Positions 11,307 to 22,206 of a DNA stretch of 64,000 nucleotides are shown here, one piece after another. The notes beneath the pieces were generated by a model. The model was not told the origin of the DNA and did not search any database. It saw only the letters and a list, made by a program, of their open reading frames with translations. The DNA lies in assembly GCF_009557055.1 (NCBI RefSeq), contig NZ_CP045649.1:2145501-2209500 (forward strand). Direction: 5' to 3'. Source of the DNA: Nocardioides sp. dk884 (GTDB lineage Bacteria; Actinomycetota; Actinomycetes; Propionibacteriales; Nocardioidaceae). The position numbers and the translations under genes are program-made. Position 1 is the stretch's first letter. Each line of letters begins with the position of its first letter.

Positions 11307-12037
11307 CCGAGGCCCGGCTGGTCCGCCACGAGGACGCCGCCACGCTGGCCACCGCCGTCGCCCGGGCGCTGCTGGAGCGGCTGGCCGCCGTACAGGCCGA
11401 GGGGCGTGAGCCCCAGGTGGTGCTGACCGGCGGCACCATCGCCCGCGAGGTGCACCGCGAGGTCGCCCGGCTCACCCCCGGCTCGGGCGTCGACTGGTCA
11501 CGGGTCGTCGTCTGGTGGGGCGACGAGCGGTTCGTCCCCGCCGAGGACCCCGAGCGCAACGCCGGCCAGGCACACGCCGACCTGCTCGACCACGTCCCGG
11601 TCGACGCGGCGAAGGTGTTCGCGATGGCCTCCACCGACACCGCCGTCACCGCCGAGGAGGGCGCGGACGTCTATGCCGCCCAGCTCGCCGCTCACTGCCC
11701 CGACGGCTTCGACGTGGTGATGCTCGGCCTGGGCCCCGACGCCCACGTCGCCTCGCTCTTCCCTGGCCAGCCCGCGCTGGACGTGACCGGCCGGGCGGCC
11801 GTCGCCGTCCACGACTCCCCCAAGCCGCCGCCGACCCGGATCAGCCTCACCTTCGACGCGCTCGCCCGCGCCCGGGCGGTGTGGCTGCTGGTCAGCGGCG
11901 AGGGCAAGGCCGACGCCGTGGCGCAGGCGCTGGCCACCCCGCGCCCCGCGCGCCACGACGTACCCGCTGCCTGGGTCGGCGGCACCGACGAGACGGTGTT
12001 CCACCTCGATCTCCCCGCCGCCTCCCGCCTCCCCTGA
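11303..12037 (+). CDS. pgl: 6-phosphogluconolactonase
   Basis: Hydrolyses 6-phosphogluconolactone to 6-phosphogluconate after Zwf. The 244-residue length is typical of the DevB/Pgl family. Motifs are VLTGGTIAREVH near residue 40, the signature WWGDERFVPAEDPERN near residues 70-85, and LGLGPDAHVASLFPG near residue 140 with the catalytic histidine. The ATG overlaps the opcA stop, so the start is secure. It is the last gene of the pentose phosphate operon; after its stop the first 22-bp repeat array (12055-12120) begins. Phosphogluconate dehydrogenase is not encoded in this window. Confidence 0.97.
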   Translation: MTEARLVRHEDAATLATAVARALLERLAAVQAEGREPQVVLTGGTIAREVHREVARLTPGSGVDWSRVVVWWGDERFVPAEDPERNAGQAHADLLDHVPVDAAKVFAMASTDTAVTAEEGADVYAAQLAAHCPDGFDVVMLGLGPDAHVASLFPGQPALDVTGRAAVAVHDSPKPPPTRISLTFDALARARAVWLLVSGEGKADAVAQALATPRPARHDVPAAWVGGTDETVFHLDLPAASRLP

Positions 12038-12054
12038 CCCCACCCCCCTCCGCC

Positions 12055-12120
12055 GAGTCGGCGCCAATGGTGGCGCGAGTCGGGCCGTGTGGTCTGCCCA
12101 GTCGGCGCCAATGGCGGAGC
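12055..12120 (+). repeat. Family B 22-bp tandem array, three forward units
   Basis: Three contiguous 22-bp units start at 12055, 12077 and 12099. The unit begins GAGTCGG (CAGTCGG in the third) and units one and three continue CGCCAATGG. The middle unit has drifted more. Two nested small palindromes can be read across the unit: CGCCGAGTCGGCG and CGCCAnTGGCG. Directly after the array, at a two-base offset, stands TCCACA (12123-12128). The same motif at the same offset follows the forward half of the compact copy at 61406-61536. Confidence 0.85.
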
Positions 12121-12180
12121 TCTCCACAGGACGGGCCGAACCGAGTACGAAGGCGCCTTCATCCGTCGCAGCGTGTCCCC

Positions 12181-13149
12181 ATGGACCTCGAAACCACGCT
12201 CGCCCAGGGCACGCTCGACGGGAGCTTCCCGCTCCCGCCCGACACGCCGTTCACCTACGCCACCGCGATCGCGGCGGGCCTCAGCAGACACACCTTGCGG
12301 GTGCTCGTCGAGGCACGCGTGCTGCGACGCCCCGTCAAGGGCGTGTACGTCGCGGCGGCACTGCCGGACTCGCTCTCCTTGCGGGCAGCCTGCCTCGCCC
12401 TCGTCGTACCGCCCGACGCCGTCGTGGTCGACCGGCACGCCGGCTGGTTGCTGGGCGCCGAGATGGTCCTCGCCCCCGGCGAGCACCTCGACCTGCGCCC
12501 GCTGTCACTCTTCCGGCCGGCCGGGCACGGCCGCTGCCGCAACGACCTCTCGCGCAGCGGCGAGCGCAACCTCCGCCCGGACGACATCTGCGAGCTGAAC
12601 GGACTCCGGGTGACCACCCCTCTGCGAACGGCATGGGACCTCGGCCGGGTGCGCTGGACCGACGAGGCGATCACCGGGCTGGACGCGATGTTCCGCCTCC
12701 GGGTCTTCGAGCGCGACGAGTTCCTCGCCGGCATCCGACGGTTCCGCGGGATGCGCTGGGTCCGTACCCTGCGCGCGATCGGCCCCCTCGCCGACCCGCG
12801 TGCTGAGTCACCGCCGGAGTCGGTGCTGCGTCTGCGCTGCATCGAGCTCGGTCTCACCAAAGTCGAGCCACAGGTCGAGGTGTGGGACGACGACCGCTTC
12901 CTTGCGCGCCTCGACCTCGCCGAACGCCGCCGCCGCTTCGCTTTCGAGTACGACGGCGCACTGTGGCACTACGGCCCGGAGGCGCAGGAGCGCGATGCCC
13001 GCAGACGCAAGCGCGTCGCCGAGGACGGCTGGCTGGTGGAGGTCTTCCGCGCGGAGGACGTGTTCGGAAGAAGTGCCGACTGCGAGCGGCGCATGCAGGA
13101 GCTCGTCCGGGCCGCTGAGACCCGCTCTCGCAGCACCCGGAGCGCCTGA
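12181..13149 (+). CDS. AbiEi-like N-terminus plus DUF559/Vsr-like nuclease domain
   Basis: Encodes 322 residues. The first third looks like the winged-helix of AbiEi-type antitoxins: a segment TYATAIAAGLSRHTLRVLVE, then LRRPVKGVYV. The C-terminal third resembles the DUF559/Vsr-like PD-(D/E)XK nuclease fold, with candidate metal residues E213 (PPESVLRLR), D245 (ARLDLAE) and E256/D258 (FAFEYDG), then LWHY. Such fusions are widespread in actinobacteria and their substrate is unsettled. No partner toxin or antitoxin gene is adjacent. Flanking 22-bp arrays lie on both sides, and the stop codon overlaps the first unit of the right array by one base. No clear ribosome site precedes the ATG; I chose it because it sits just before the conserved N-terminal domain. 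Confidence 0.75.
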   Translation: MDLETTLAQGTLDGSFPLPPDTPFTYATAIAAGLSRHTLRVLVEARVLRRPVKGVYVAAALPDSLSLRAACLALVVPPDAVVVDRHAGWLLGAEMVLAPGEHLDLRPLSLFRPAGHGRCRNDLSRSGERNLRPDDICELNGLRVTTPLRTAWDLGRVRWTDEAITGLDAMFRLRVFERDEFLAGIRRFRGMRWVRTLRAIGPLADPRAESPPESVLRLRCIELGLTKVEPQVEVWDDDRFLARLDLAERRRRFAFEYDGALWHYGPEAQERDARRRKRVAEDGWLVEVFRAEDVFGRSADCERRMQELVRAAETRSRSTRSA

Positions 13150-13258
13150 TCGCGCCATTGGCGCCGACTCGCACCGCCATACGCGCCGACTGGGACAACC
13201 ACACGCGCCGACTCGCGCAACCACAAACGCCGAGTCGGCGCGCCAGTGGCGCCGACTC
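13149..13258 (-). repeat. Family B 22-bp tandem array, five reverse units
   Basis: Five 22-bp units end at 13170, 13192, 13214, 13236 and 13258, each finishing CGCCGACT[CG] or CGCCGAGTC. They are the reverse complement of the 12055 array: the first and last carry the best preserved CGCCATTGG/CGCCAGTGG half, while the inner three have drifted (ACCGCCATACG, CAACCACACG, CAACCACAAA). The first unit overlaps the stop codon of the nuclease gene. The array lies in the convergent gap between that gene and rbpA. Repeats abut without spacers, so this is not a CRISPR array. Confidence 0.85.
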
Positions 13259-13295
13259 GGCGTTCGAGTGGGTGATGCGGTGCTGCGGGGGCGAC

Positions 13296-13655
13296 CTAGA
13301 AGATCAGGTCGCCGGACTTGCGGCGGGTGCGAAGCAGCTTGAGCGCCTCGTCGAGGATGTCGGCCGCCTCCTTGTCGGAGCGCCGTTCCTTCACATACGC
13401 GAGGTGCGTCTTGTAGGGCTCGTTCTTCGGAGCCGGGGGCGGGTTCGCCGCATCCTGGCTCGCGGGCAGCCCGCACTTGGGGCAGTCCCACGCCTCGGGG
13501 ACCACTGCCTCGATCGCGAAGGCCACGACGGAGTGGTGGGCGTTCGAGCAGTGGTACGTCACCGTCTGGCGAGCGGCTGCCTCACCCCGCTCCGCCTCGC
13601 CCATCGGGCCGGCACCCACCCGGCTGCCACGGATTGCGCTTCCTCCACCTGCCAC
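13296..13655 (-). CDS. rbpA: RNA polymerase-binding protein RbpA
   Basis: Actinobacteria-specific general transcription factor that binds sigma and the RNA polymerase beta' subunit and stabilises open promoter complexes. The 119-residue length is usual. The N-terminal tail is followed by the core domain with a zinc-type cluster (YHCSNAHHS and WDCPKCGLPA). The basic linker and the C-terminal sigma-interacting helix contain KTHLAYVKERRSDKEAADIL and end in RRKSGDLIF. It is separated from secG by 54 bp. The family B array stands beyond its 3' end. Confidence 0.97.
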   Translation of the reverse strand: MAGGGSAIRGSRVGAGPMGEAERGEAAARQTVTYHCSNAHHSVVAFAIEAVVPEAWDCPKCGLPASQDAANPPPAPKNEPYKTHLAYVKERRSDKEAADILDEALKLLRTRRKSGDLIF

Positions 13656-13709
13656 GGACGACGTCTCCTCAAGCTCTAGTCACGATGGTGCCGAGTGGTT
13701 GTTGCGGAC

Positions 13710-13943
13710 TCAGGGGTAGGCGAGCAGCAGGCCGAGTGCGATCACGCACGCGAACCAGATGACGCCGACGCCGACCGTGAACCGGTCGAGGTTGCGCTCA
13801 GCGACCGACGAGCCGCCCAGCGAGCTGGACACGCCGCCGCCGAACATGTCGGAGAGGCCGCCGCCGCGACCCTTGTGCAGGAGCACGAGGAGGATCATCA
13901 GCGCGCTCGCGATCACGAGCAGGACGGAGAGGACGGTAGTCAC
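13710..13943 (-). CDS. secG: preprotein translocase subunit SecG
   Basis: Small membrane subunit of the SecYEG protein-export channel. The 77-residue protein has two hydrophobic helices (about residues 3-22 and 55-75) joined by a glycine-rich loop containing LLHKGRGGGLSDMFGGG, the standard SecG signature. It starts with GTG, and a 30-bp gap separates it from tpiA upstream. Its place after gap-pgk-tpiA is conserved in actinobacteria. Confidence 0.96.
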   Translation of the reverse strand: MTTVLSVLLVIASALMILLVLLHKGRGGGLSDMFGGGVSSSLGGSSVAERNLDRFTVGVGVIWFACVIALGLLLAYP

Positions 13944-13973
13944 AGTGTGAAATCCTACGTCACCGACCGCCGG

Positions 13974-14774
13974 TCACAGGACCGGCATGTCGTAGAAGCG
14001 GCAGATTCCGCCGAACTCCTCCGCCTGGAGGCTCGCGCCCCCGACGAGAGCGCCGTCGACGTCCTCCTTGACCATGATCCCCGCGACGTTGGCGGCCTTG
14101 ACCGACCCGCCGTACAGCACGCGTACGCCGTCGGCCGCGGCGTCGCCGTGGACCTCGCGGATCCGGGCGCGGATCGCGCCGCACACCTCCTGCGCGTCGT
14201 CGGGCGTGGCGACCTCGCCGGTGCCGATCGCCCAGACCGGCTCGTAGGCGATGACCAGGCCGGCGACCTGCTCGGCGGTGAAGCCGTCCAGGGAGCCGTC
14301 GACCTGCGCGAGGGTGTAGGCGACCTGGTCGCCGGCGCGGCGGACCTCGAGGCCCTCGCCGACGCACACGATCGGCGTCATGCCCGCCGCGTGGGCGGCG
14401 TGCGCCTTCGCCGCGACGACGGCGTCGGTCTCGGCGTGGTACTCACGCCGCTCCGAGTGGCCGACGACGACGTAGGAGCAGCCGAGCTTGGCCAGCATGC
14501 CGGCCGAGATCTCGCCGGTGTAGGCGCCCGACTCGTGGACCGAGACGTCCTGGGCGCCGTACTTCACCTTGAGCCGGTCACCGTCGACCAGCGTCTGCAC
14601 GGAGCGCAGATCGGTGAACGGGGGAACCACGACGACCTCGGCCTTGTCGAAGTCGTGACGCTTGTCGGTGAGGGTCCAGGCCAGCTTCTGCACCAGGACC
14701 ACCGCCTCCTGGTGGTTCAGGTTCATCTTCCAGTTGCCCGCCATCAGCGGGACACGGGCAGCAGACTTCGCCAT
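13974..14774 (-). CDS. tpiA: triose-phosphate isomerase
   Basis: Interconverts dihydroxyacetone phosphate and glyceraldehyde 3-phosphate. The 266-residue protein begins [20 protein letters not shown], with the catalytic lysine in NWKMN. The electrophilic histidine is in VVVGHSERR, the base glutamate in [12 protein letters not shown], and the phosphate loop in [11 protein letters not shown]. The open frame continues upstream through pgk, but the ATG at 14774 gives the family-standard N-terminus. It lies 5 bp after the pgk stop, so the two are cotranscribed. Confidence 0.98.
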   Translation of the reverse strand: MAKSAARVPLMAGNWKMNLNHQEAVVLVQKLAWTLTDKRHDFDKAEVVVVPPFTDLRSVQTLVDGDRLKVKYGAQDVSVHESGAYTGEISAGMLAKLGCSYVVVGHSERREYHAETDAVVAAKAHAAHAAGMTPIVCVGEGLEVRRAGDQVAYTLAQVDGSLDGFTAEQVAGLVIAYEPVWAIGTGEVATPDDAQEVCGAIRARIREVHGDAAADGVRVLYGGSVKAANVAGIMVKEDVDGALVGGASLQAEEFGGICRFYDMPVL

Positions 14775-14779
14775 GGGTG

Positions 14780-15994
14780 TCAGTCCTCCAGGACCTTGAT
14801 GCCGGGCAGTTCCTTGCCCTCGAGGTACTCGAGGCTGGCGCCGCCGCCGGTGGAGATGTGGCCGAACGCGGACTCCTCGAAGCCGAGCGTGCGCACGGCT
14901 GCCGCGGAGTCGCCGCCGCCGACGACCGAGAGGCCCTCGACCTTGGTCAGCGCCTCGGCGACCGCACGGGTGCCGGAGGCGAACTCCTCGACCTCGAAGA
15001 CGCCCATCGGGCCGTTCCAGAACACGGTGCGTGCGTCGGCGAGCGCCGCGGCGAAGGCCGCGCCCGACTCCGGGCCGATGTCCAGGCCGAGGGCATCGGC
15101 CGGGATGTCGGTGGCGGCGACCACCCGGGGCTGCGGCGCGGCCGCACCCGTCGGGAACGTCGTGTCCACCACGATGTCGGTCGGGAGCACCAGCTCGACA
15201 CCGGTCTGCTCGGCGCGCTCGAGGTAGGAGCGGCACACGTCGAGCTGGTCGGCCTCGAGCAGGCTCTTGCCGACCTCGTGGCCCTGGGCCTTGAGGAAGG
15301 TGAAGACCATGCCGCCGCCGATGAGCAGCTTGTCGGCCTTGCCGAGCAGGTTGTCGATCACGCCGAGCTTGTCGGAGACCTTCGAGCCGCCGAGGACGAC
15401 CACGTAGGGCCGCTCCGGGGTCTCGGTCAGGCGACGCAGCACGTCGACCTCCGCCTGCACCAGCCCGCCCATGGCGTGCGGGAGGCGCTGGGCGACGTCG
15501 TACACCGAGGCCTGCTTGCGGTGTACGACGCCGAAGCCGTCGGAGACGAACGCGTCGGCGAGGCCGGCGAGCTGGTCCGCGAACGCGGCACGCTCGGCCT
15601 CGTCCTTGCTGGTCTCGCCCGGGTTGAACCGGACGTTCTCCAGCACGGCGACCTGGCCGTCGGCGAGGCCGGCGACCGTGGACCGGGCGGACTCCCCGAC
15701 CGTGTCGGTCGCGAAGGCGACGTCCTGGCCGAGCAGCTCGCCGAGGCGGGCCGCGACCGGGCGCAGGGAGTAGCGGTCGTCGGGGGCACCCTTCGGACGG
15801 CCGAGGTGCGCCGTCACGACCACCCGGGCGCCGGCCTCGGCGAGCGCACGGATGGTCGGGACGCTGGCGCGGATCCGGCCGTCGTCGGTGATGGTGGTGC
15901 CGTCGAGCGGGACGTTGAGGTCGGAGCGGACCAGGACGCGCTTGCCCTGGACACCCTGCTCGATCAACGAGGCGAGCGTGCCGTTGTCAGTCAT
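14780..15994 (-). CDS. pgk: phosphoglycerate kinase
   Basis: Makes ATP from 1,3-bisphosphoglycerate in glycolysis. The 404-residue two-domain protein shows [15 protein letters not shown] near residue 20, [17 protein letters not shown] near residue 60, [10 protein letters not shown] near residue 115, [20 protein letters not shown] mid-protein and the ATP-binding GGGDSAAAV near residue 370. The ATG start lies just after gap, with only 3 bp between the genes. The run gap-pgk-tpiA-secG is one transcription unit by spacing. Confidence 0.98.
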   Translation of the reverse strand: MTDNGTLASLIEQGVQGKRVLVRSDLNVPLDGTTITDDGRIRASVPTIRALAEAGARVVVTAHLGRPKGAPDDRYSLRPVAARLGELLGQDVAFATDTVGESARSTVAGLADGQVAVLENVRFNPGETSKDEAERAAFADQLAGLADAFVSDGFGVVHRKQASVYDVAQRLPHAMGGLVQAEVDVLRRLTETPERPYVVVLGGSKVSDKLGVIDNLLGKADKLLIGGGMVFTFLKAQGHEVGKSLLEADQLDVCRSYLERAEQTGVELVLPTDIVVDTTFPTGAAAPQPRVVAATDIPADALGLDIGPESGAAFAAALADARTVFWNGPMGVFEVEEFASGTRAVAEALTKVEGLSVVGGGDSAAAVRTLGFEESAFGHISTGGGASLEYLEGKELPGIKVLED

Positions 15995-15997
15995 GCC

Positions 15998-17116
<1,119 letters not shown>

Positions 17117-18103
17117 TCACCCCTCGTCGGCGAGCATGTCCGCGGTCAGGGAGGCCTCGGTGTCGGGGATGCCGAGCTCCTCCGCACGCTTGTCCGCCAT
17201 CGCCAGCAGCCGACGGATCCGGCCGGCGATGGCGTCCTTGGTGAGCACGGGGTCGTGCAGCTGCCCGAGCTCCTCCAACGAGGCCTGCTTGTGCTCGAGG
17301 CGCAGGGCGCCGGCCAGCTTGAGGTGGTCGGGGATCTCCTCGCCGAGGATCTCCATCGCGCGCTCCACCCGGGCTCCGGCGGCGACCGCCGCGCGGGCCG
17401 AGCGGCGCAGGTTGGCGTCGTCGAAGTTCGCCAGCCGGTTGGCGGTCGCCCGCACCTCGCGGCGCATCCGGCGCTCCTCCCAGGCCATCAGCGACTCGTG
17501 CGCGCCGACCCGGGTCAGGAGCTGGCCGATCGCGTCACCGTCGCGGATCACCACCCGGTCGACACCGCGGACCTCGCGGGCCTTGGCCTGGATGCCCACC
17601 CGGCGGGCGACACCGACGAGCGCGAGGGCCGCCTCGGGCCCCGGGCAGGTCACCTCGAGGGAGGACGAACGGCCCGGTTCGGTCAGCGAGCCGTGGGCGA
17701 GGAACGCCCCGCGCCACGCGGCGACGGCGTCGCAGGCTCCTCCGGACACGACGGCCGGTGGCAGGCCCCGGACGGGCCGGCCGCGCTGGTCCAGCAGCCC
17801 GGTCTGGCGGGCGAGAGCCTCGCCGTCCTTGACGATGCGCACCAGGTAGCGGCTGCCCTTGCGCAGCCCGCTGCCCTGCACCATCACCACGTCGGCCTGG
17901 TGGCCGTAGACCTCGAGGACGTCGGTACGCAGCCGGCGCGCGGCCGCCCCGGTGTCGAGCTCGGCCTCGAGCACGACACGACCGCTCACGATGTGCAGAC
18001 CACCCGCGAAACGCAGCAGCGAGGCGACCTCCGCCTTGCGGCAACAGGTCTTCGTGATCTGGGTGTTGGCCAGTTCTGCCTTGACCTGTCCCGTCATCGC
18101 CAT
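17117..18103 (-). CDS. whiA: sporulation/cell-division regulator WhiA
   Basis: DNA-binding protein with a degenerate homing-endonuclease (LAGLIDADG-like) domain and a C-terminal helix-turn-helix, known as a sporulation and division regulator in Streptomyces and conserved in non-sporulating Gram-positives. The 328-residue product begins [20 protein letters not shown] and contains [18 protein letters not shown] near residue 20. Its C-terminus has [20 protein letters not shown], the HTH region. Two ATGs lie six bases apart; the upstream one (MAMTG) is taken. It follows yvcK in the conserved block with about 137 bp between them. Confidence 0.95.
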   Translation of the reverse strand: MAMTGQVKAELANTQITKTCCRKAEVASLLRFAGGLHIVSGRVVLEAELDTGAAARRLRTDVLEVYGHQADVVMVQGSGLRKGSRYLVRIVKDGEALARQTGLLDQRGRPVRGLPPAVVSGGACDAVAAWRGAFLAHGSLTEPGRSSSLEVTCPGPEAALALVGVARRVGIQAKAREVRGVDRVVIRDGDAIGQLLTRVGAHESLMAWEERRMRREVRATANRLANFDDANLRRSARAAVAAGARVERAMEILGEEIPDHLKLAGALRLEHKQASLEELGQLHDPVLTKDAIAGRIRRLLAMADKRAEELGIPDTEASLTADMLADEG

Positions 18104-18240
18104 GGGCCAGATCCTCCCACGCGAGTCAATCGATCGGGACACTGACATGGGGGATGTCCAGCCCTGCCCGCACGCCGCGAGCGTGGCGCGTGACCGGGCC
18201 CACGCGGCGTGCGGCCGGCGCGGGCGCAGGGGGCGAGTGC

Positions 18241-19209
18241 TCAGCGACCCTCGATGATCCGGGCGAACGCGGCGGCGAGCTTGGCGGGGTCGTGACGCGG
18301 CGAGCCGTCGTCCGCCGCGACGTCGGCGAGGACCAGGTCGGCGCCGAACGCGTCGGCGCACTCCTGGAGCTCGTCCAGGCCGTCCCCGACGCCCGCCCGG
18401 TCGGCGAGGACCGTGTGGATCGTGAGGTCGGGGGCGTGCTGGGCGAGCACCGCGAGGTGGTCGGCCGGCCCGAACCCGCCGGTCTCCCCCGCCTGCTCGG
18501 CGAGGTTGAGCACGACGACGACGCGGGCGTCGGTGGCGACCAGGGCCTCCCGCATCGCCGGGACCATGAGGTGCGGGATCACCGAGGTGAACCACGAGCC
18601 CGGGCCGAGCACCACCCAGTCCGCCTCCGCGACGGCGGCCACCGCCTCCGGGCAGGCGGCCGGGTCGGGTGGGTCCAGGGCGATGGAGGTGATCACGCCG
18701 CCGGTGGTCGCGACCTCGACCTGACCGCGGACGGCGACGTGGGCGTCGGGGTCCTCGGGCACGAGGCCACGCACCTCGGCGGTGATGTCCATCGGGGTGA
18801 GCGCCATGGGCAGCACCCGACCCTTGGCGCCGAGCAGCCGGCCGACGTGGTCCAGGGCGTCGACGTGGTCGCCGAGCAGCTCCCACAGCCCGACGATGAG
18901 GAGGTTGCCGACGACATGTCCGCGCATGTCGCCGTCTCCGGCGAAGCGGTGCTGCAGGACGTCGGCCCAGGTGGTGCCCCAGTCGTCGTCGCCGCACAGC
19001 GCCGCCAGCGCCATCCGCAGGTCCCCGGGCGGGAGCACCCCGAACTCGCCGCGCAGCCGTCCCGACGAGCCGCCGTTGTCGGCGACCGTGACGACGGCGG
19101 TGAGCTCGTCGACGGTGAGGTCGTCGACGAGGCGGCGCAGCGCCCGCAGGGACGCGTAGAGGCCATGGCCGCCGCCGAAGGCGACGACCGACTGGGCGCG
19201 CAGGCTCAT
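18241..19209 (-). CDS. yvcK: YvcK family (CofD-like) gluconeogenesis factor
   Basis: The 322-residue protein has the Rossmann-like CofD/YvcK fold. [14 protein letters not shown] near residue 10 is the nucleotide-sugar site, and [15 protein letters not shown] followed by [10 protein letters not shown] are family signatures. [13 protein letters not shown] lies in the second half. In Bacillus, YvcK binds UDP-GlcNAc and is needed for growth on gluconeogenic carbon; in mycobacteria the homolog (CuvA) affects cell-wall synthesis. Its ATG follows the rapZ stop directly, with no gap, in the classical rapZ-yvcK-whiA order. Confidence 0.94.
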   Translation of the reverse strand: MSLRAQSVVAFGGGHGLYASLRALRRLVDDLTVDELTAVVTVADNGGSSGRLRGEFGVLPPGDLRMALAALCGDDDWGTTWADVLQHRFAGDGDMRGHVVGNLLIVGLWELLGDHVDALDHVGRLLGAKGRVLPMALTPMDITAEVRGLVPEDPDAHVAVRGQVEVATTGGVITSIALDPPDPAACPEAVAAVAEADWVVLGPGSWFTSVIPHLMVPAMREALVATDARVVVVLNLAEQAGETGGFGPADHLAVLAQHAPDLTIHTVLADRAGVGDGLDELQECADAFGADLVLADVAADDGSPRHDPAKLAAAFARIIEGR

Positions 19210-20130
19210 CTACTCGCGCCCCAGGTCACGATGGACGGTGTGCACGAGGTGTCCGGAGTCGGCGATGCGACGCGCGATCTCCTCGGCCATCGCCACGCTG
19301 CGGTGCTTGCCGCCGGTGCAGCCGATGGCGACGCGCATGAACCGCTTGCCCTCGCGCAGGTAGCCCTCCGCGACCCCCTCCAGGACCGGGACGTAGCCGT
19401 CGAGGAACTCCTCGGCGCCGGACCGGGAGCGCACGTATTGGGCGACGTCGGGGTCGCGACCGGTGCCCGGGCGCAGCTCGGGGACCCAGTGCGGGTTGGG
19501 CAGGAAGCGCATGTCGGCGATGAAGTCGGCGTCGACGGGGATGCCGTACTTGAACCCGAAGCTGAGCACGGTGACCCGGAGCTTGGTGGTGTCGGCGGTG
19601 CCGAACGCCTCCGCGATCCGGTCGGTCAGCTGGTGCACGTTGAGCCCGGAGGTGTCGACCACCAGGTCGGCGGAGCCGCGCAGGTCGGCCAGTACGGCGC
19701 GTTCGCGCTGGAGCCCGTCGAGCAGCCGGCCCCCGCCCTGGAGCGGGTGGGGTCGCCGGGCCGCCTCCTGGCGGCGTACGAGGACCTCGTCGGTGGCGTC
19801 GAGGAACACCAGCGTGGCCCGCCGCCCGGTCGCCCGCTGGGCGAGGTTGGCCTGCAGGGAGCCGAAGAAGGACCCGGAGCGGACGTCCACGACCACGGCG
19901 ATCGGCTGGCTGGTGCCCCGGTTCTCATCGACCAGGCGTACGACGTCGCGCAGCAGGCTGGGCGGCAGGTTGTCCACGACGTAGTAGCCGAGGTCCTCCA
20001 GCTCCTTGGCCGCGGTGCTGCGCCCGGCGCCGGTCATGCCGGTGATCACCACCAGCGGGCCGGGTGCGGGGGTGTCGGGGTCGGACGTCACGGGCACCCC
20101 GGACGCCACTGCCTCGTCGCGCTGGGTCAC
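19210..20130 (-). CDS. rapZ: RapZ-family nucleotide-binding protein
   Basis: P-loop protein of the RapZ/YvcJ family, an adapter controlling small-RNA decay in E. coli; its role in actinobacteria is less defined. The 306-residue product has a Walker A-like [20 protein letters not shown] near residue 30, followed by [10 protein letters not shown]. The C-terminal domain carries the signature [18 protein letters not shown] near residue 280. It starts with GTG overlapping the uvrC stop by four bases (GTGA on the minus strand) and abuts yvcK, so the four-gene block is likely cotranscribed. Confidence 0.94.
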   Translation of the reverse strand: MTQRDEAVASGVPVTSDPDTPAPGPLVVITGMTGAGRSTAAKELEDLGYYVVDNLPPSLLRDVVRLVDENRGTSQPIAVVVDVRSGSFFGSLQANLAQRATGRRATLVFLDATDEVLVRRQEAARRPHPLQGGGRLLDGLQRERAVLADLRGSADLVVDTSGLNVHQLTDRIAEAFGTADTTKLRVTVLSFGFKYGIPVDADFIADMRFLPNPHWVPELRPGTGRDPDVAQYVRSRSGAEEFLDGYVPVLEGVAEGYLREGKRFMRVAIGCTGGKHRSVAMAEEIARRIADSGHLVHTVHRDLGRE

Positions 20131-22160
20131 GGGGTCTCCTCGATGATCTCGCCGGTCGCGGTGTTGACGCTCATCATGGTGGGTGCGGCCTCGCCCGTCT
20201 GATCCGGGGAGGACACGGCGGTCTTGATCGCCTCGGCGGTGCGTGGGCCGATGCCCGGCACCTGCGCGATCTCCTCGAGGGAGGCCGCGCGCAGCTTCTT
20301 CAGGGAGCCGAAGTACTTCATCAACGTCTTGCGGCGCACCTCGCCGAGGCCCGGCACGTCGTCGAGCGCGCTCTCGACCATCGAGCGCGAGCGCCGGTTG
20401 CGGTGGTGGGTGATCGCGAACCGGTGCGCCTCGTCACGGATGCGCTGGAGCAGGTAGAGCCCCTCGGAGGAGCGGGGCAGGATCACCGGGTCCTCCTGGC
20501 CGACCACCCACACCTCCTCGAGCCGCTTGGCCAGCCCGCACACCGGGATGTCGTCGATGCCCAGCTCGTCGAGGGCGCGCTGGGCGGCCGCGACCTGCGG
20601 CGGTCCGCCGTCCACGACGACCAGGCCGGGTGCGTAGGCGAACTTGCGGGGTCGCCCCGTCTCGGGGTCCACGAGCATCGGCCCGCTCTCCTCGTCGCCG
20701 CCGGGGCGGACCTCGCTGCGCGCCTGCTCGTCGAGAAGACGGCGGAACCGGCGGGTGATCACCTCGTGCATCGAGGCGACGTCGTTCTGGCCGTCGACGC
20801 CCTTGATCACGAAACGGCGGTACTCGCTCTTGCGCGACAGCCCGTCCTCGAAGACCACCATCGAGGCGACGACCTCGGTGCCCTGGAGGTTGGAGACGTC
20901 GTAGCACTCGATGCGCAACGGCACCTCGTCGAGCTCGAGGGCCTCCTGGATCTCCTCGAGCGCACGGTTGCGAGTGGTGAGGTCGCTGGCCCGCTTGGTC
21001 TTGTGCAGCACCAGCGCCTGGGCGGCGTTGCGGGCGACGGTCTCCTGCAGGGTCTTCTTGTCCCCACGCTGCGGCACCCGGATCGCGACCTTGGCCCCGC
21101 GCAGCTCGCTGAGCAGCTCCTCGAGGGTCTCGGGGTCCGGCGGCAGCGCAGGCACCAGGATCTCCCGCGGGATCGAGTCCGCGGCCTGGTCGCGGTCGAT
21201 GCCGGCGTACTGCTGGAGCAGGAACAGCTCGACCAGCTCGGGGACGTCGCCCTCCTCGACCCGGTCGGCCACCCAGCCACGCTGGCCGCGGATCCGGCCG
21301 CCGCGGACGTAGAAGATCTGCACCGCGACCTCGAGCGGGTCCTCGGCCACGGCGATCACGTCGACGTCGGCACCGTCTCCGAGCACCACGGCCTGCTTCT
21401 CCAGCGCCCGCTGCATCGCAGCGAGGTCGTCGCGCAGCCGCGCGGCCTTCTCGAAGTCCATCGCGTCGGAGGCGGCGTACATCTCCTTCTCGATGCGGCG
21501 CAGGAAGGTGCGGGTCTGGCCGCCCATGAAGTCGCAGAAGTCATCGACGATGCGGCGGTGCTCCTCCGCGGTGACGTTGCCGACGCAGGGCGCCGCGCAC
21601 TTGTCGATGTAGCCCAGCAGACAGGGACGACCGATCTGCGCGGACCGCTTGAACACGCCGTTGCTGCACGAGCGCATCGGGAAGACGCGCAGCAGCACGT
21701 CGACGGTCTCGCGGATCGCCCAGGCGTGGCTGTAGGGGCCGAAGTAGCGGGTGCCCTTCTTCTTCGCCCCGCGTCCGACCATCACCCGCGGGAACTCCTC
21801 GCCCACGGTGACCGCCAGCCAGGGGTAGGACTTGTCGTCGCGGTACTTGACGTTGAACCGCGGGTCGTACTCCTTGATCCAGGAGTACTCCAGCTGGAGC
21901 GCCTCGACCTCGGTGTTGACGACCGTCCACTCCACGCTGGCCGCCGTGGTGACCATCGTGGCGGTGCGCGGGTGGAGCTGGCCGACGTCTTGGAAGTAGG
22001 AGGAGAGGCGGGCGCGCAGGTTCTTCGCCTTGCCGACGTAGATCACCCGGCCGCGGGGGTCGCGGAAGCGGTAGACGCCGGGCTGGGTCGGGATGGAACC
22101 CGGGGCGGGACGGTAGGACTGCGGCCCCCGGGAGGAGCGGGCGGGACGAGCGGGAGGCAC
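20127..22160 (-). CDS. uvrC: excinuclease ABC subunit UvrC
   Basis: Nuclease subunit of nucleotide excision repair, making both incisions. The 677-residue protein has all expected parts. The GIY-YIG domain is near residues 20-100 ([20 protein letters not shown]), the cysteine cluster is [15 protein letters not shown], and the UVR UvrB-binding motif is [16 protein letters not shown] near residue 225. The RNase H-like endonuclease core follows ([25 protein letters not shown]), and a C-terminal helix-hairpin-helix ([12 protein letters not shown]). The GTG start is in family register. uvrA lies close by on the same strand. Confidence 0.98.
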   Translation of the reverse strand: MPPARPARSSRGPQSYRPAPGSIPTQPGVYRFRDPRGRVIYVGKAKNLRARLSSYFQDVGQLHPRTATMVTTAASVEWTVVNTEVEALQLEYSWIKEYDPRFNVKYRDDKSYPWLAVTVGEEFPRVMVGRGAKKKGTRYFGPYSHAWAIRETVDVLLRVFPMRSCSNGVFKRSAQIGRPCLLGYIDKCAAPCVGNVTAEEHRRIVDDFCDFMGGQTRTFLRRIEKEMYAASDAMDFEKAARLRDDLAAMQRALEKQAVVLGDGADVDVIAVAEDPLEVAVQIFYVRGGRIRGQRGWVADRVEEGDVPELVELFLLQQYAGIDRDQAADSIPREILVPALPPDPETLEELLSELRGAKVAIRVPQRGDKKTLQETVARNAAQALVLHKTKRASDLTTRNRALEEIQEALELDEVPLRIECYDVSNLQGTEVVASMVVFEDGLSRKSEYRRFVIKGVDGQNDVASMHEVITRRFRRLLDEQARSEVRPGGDEESGPMLVDPETGRPRKFAYAPGLVVVDGGPPQVAAAQRALDELGIDDIPVCGLAKRLEEVWVVGQEDPVILPRSSEGLYLLQRIRDEAHRFAITHHRNRRSRSMVESALDDVPGLGEVRRKTLMKYFGSLKKLRAASLEEIAQVPGIGPRTAEAIKTAVSSPDQTGEAAPTMMSVNTATGEIIEETP

Positions 22161-22206
22161 GCCCCAACCCTACGGTCCGGCGCCGACACTCCCGGTGCCC
22201 GGCGAG

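Larger units (their letters stand above)
12055..13258 (+). mobile_element. candidate composite element: nuclease gene between inverted 22-bp arrays
   Basis: A forward array (12055-12120), a nuclease-like gene (12181-13149) and a reverse array (13149-13258) form a symmetric unit between pgl and rbpA. A compact version of the same arrangement, without a gene, lies at 61406-61536. The left inner junction (array, two bases, TCCACA) is the same in both copies; the right inner junction is not. No transposase, recombinase or target-site duplication was recognised. Mobility is inference only. The gene and the two arrays are listed separately. Confidence 0.35.

Noticed and set aside
12055..13258. 22-bp units as a CRISPR array
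   Set aside because: Repeats abut with no spacers, units vary internally, both orientations occur around one gene, and no cas gene is present.
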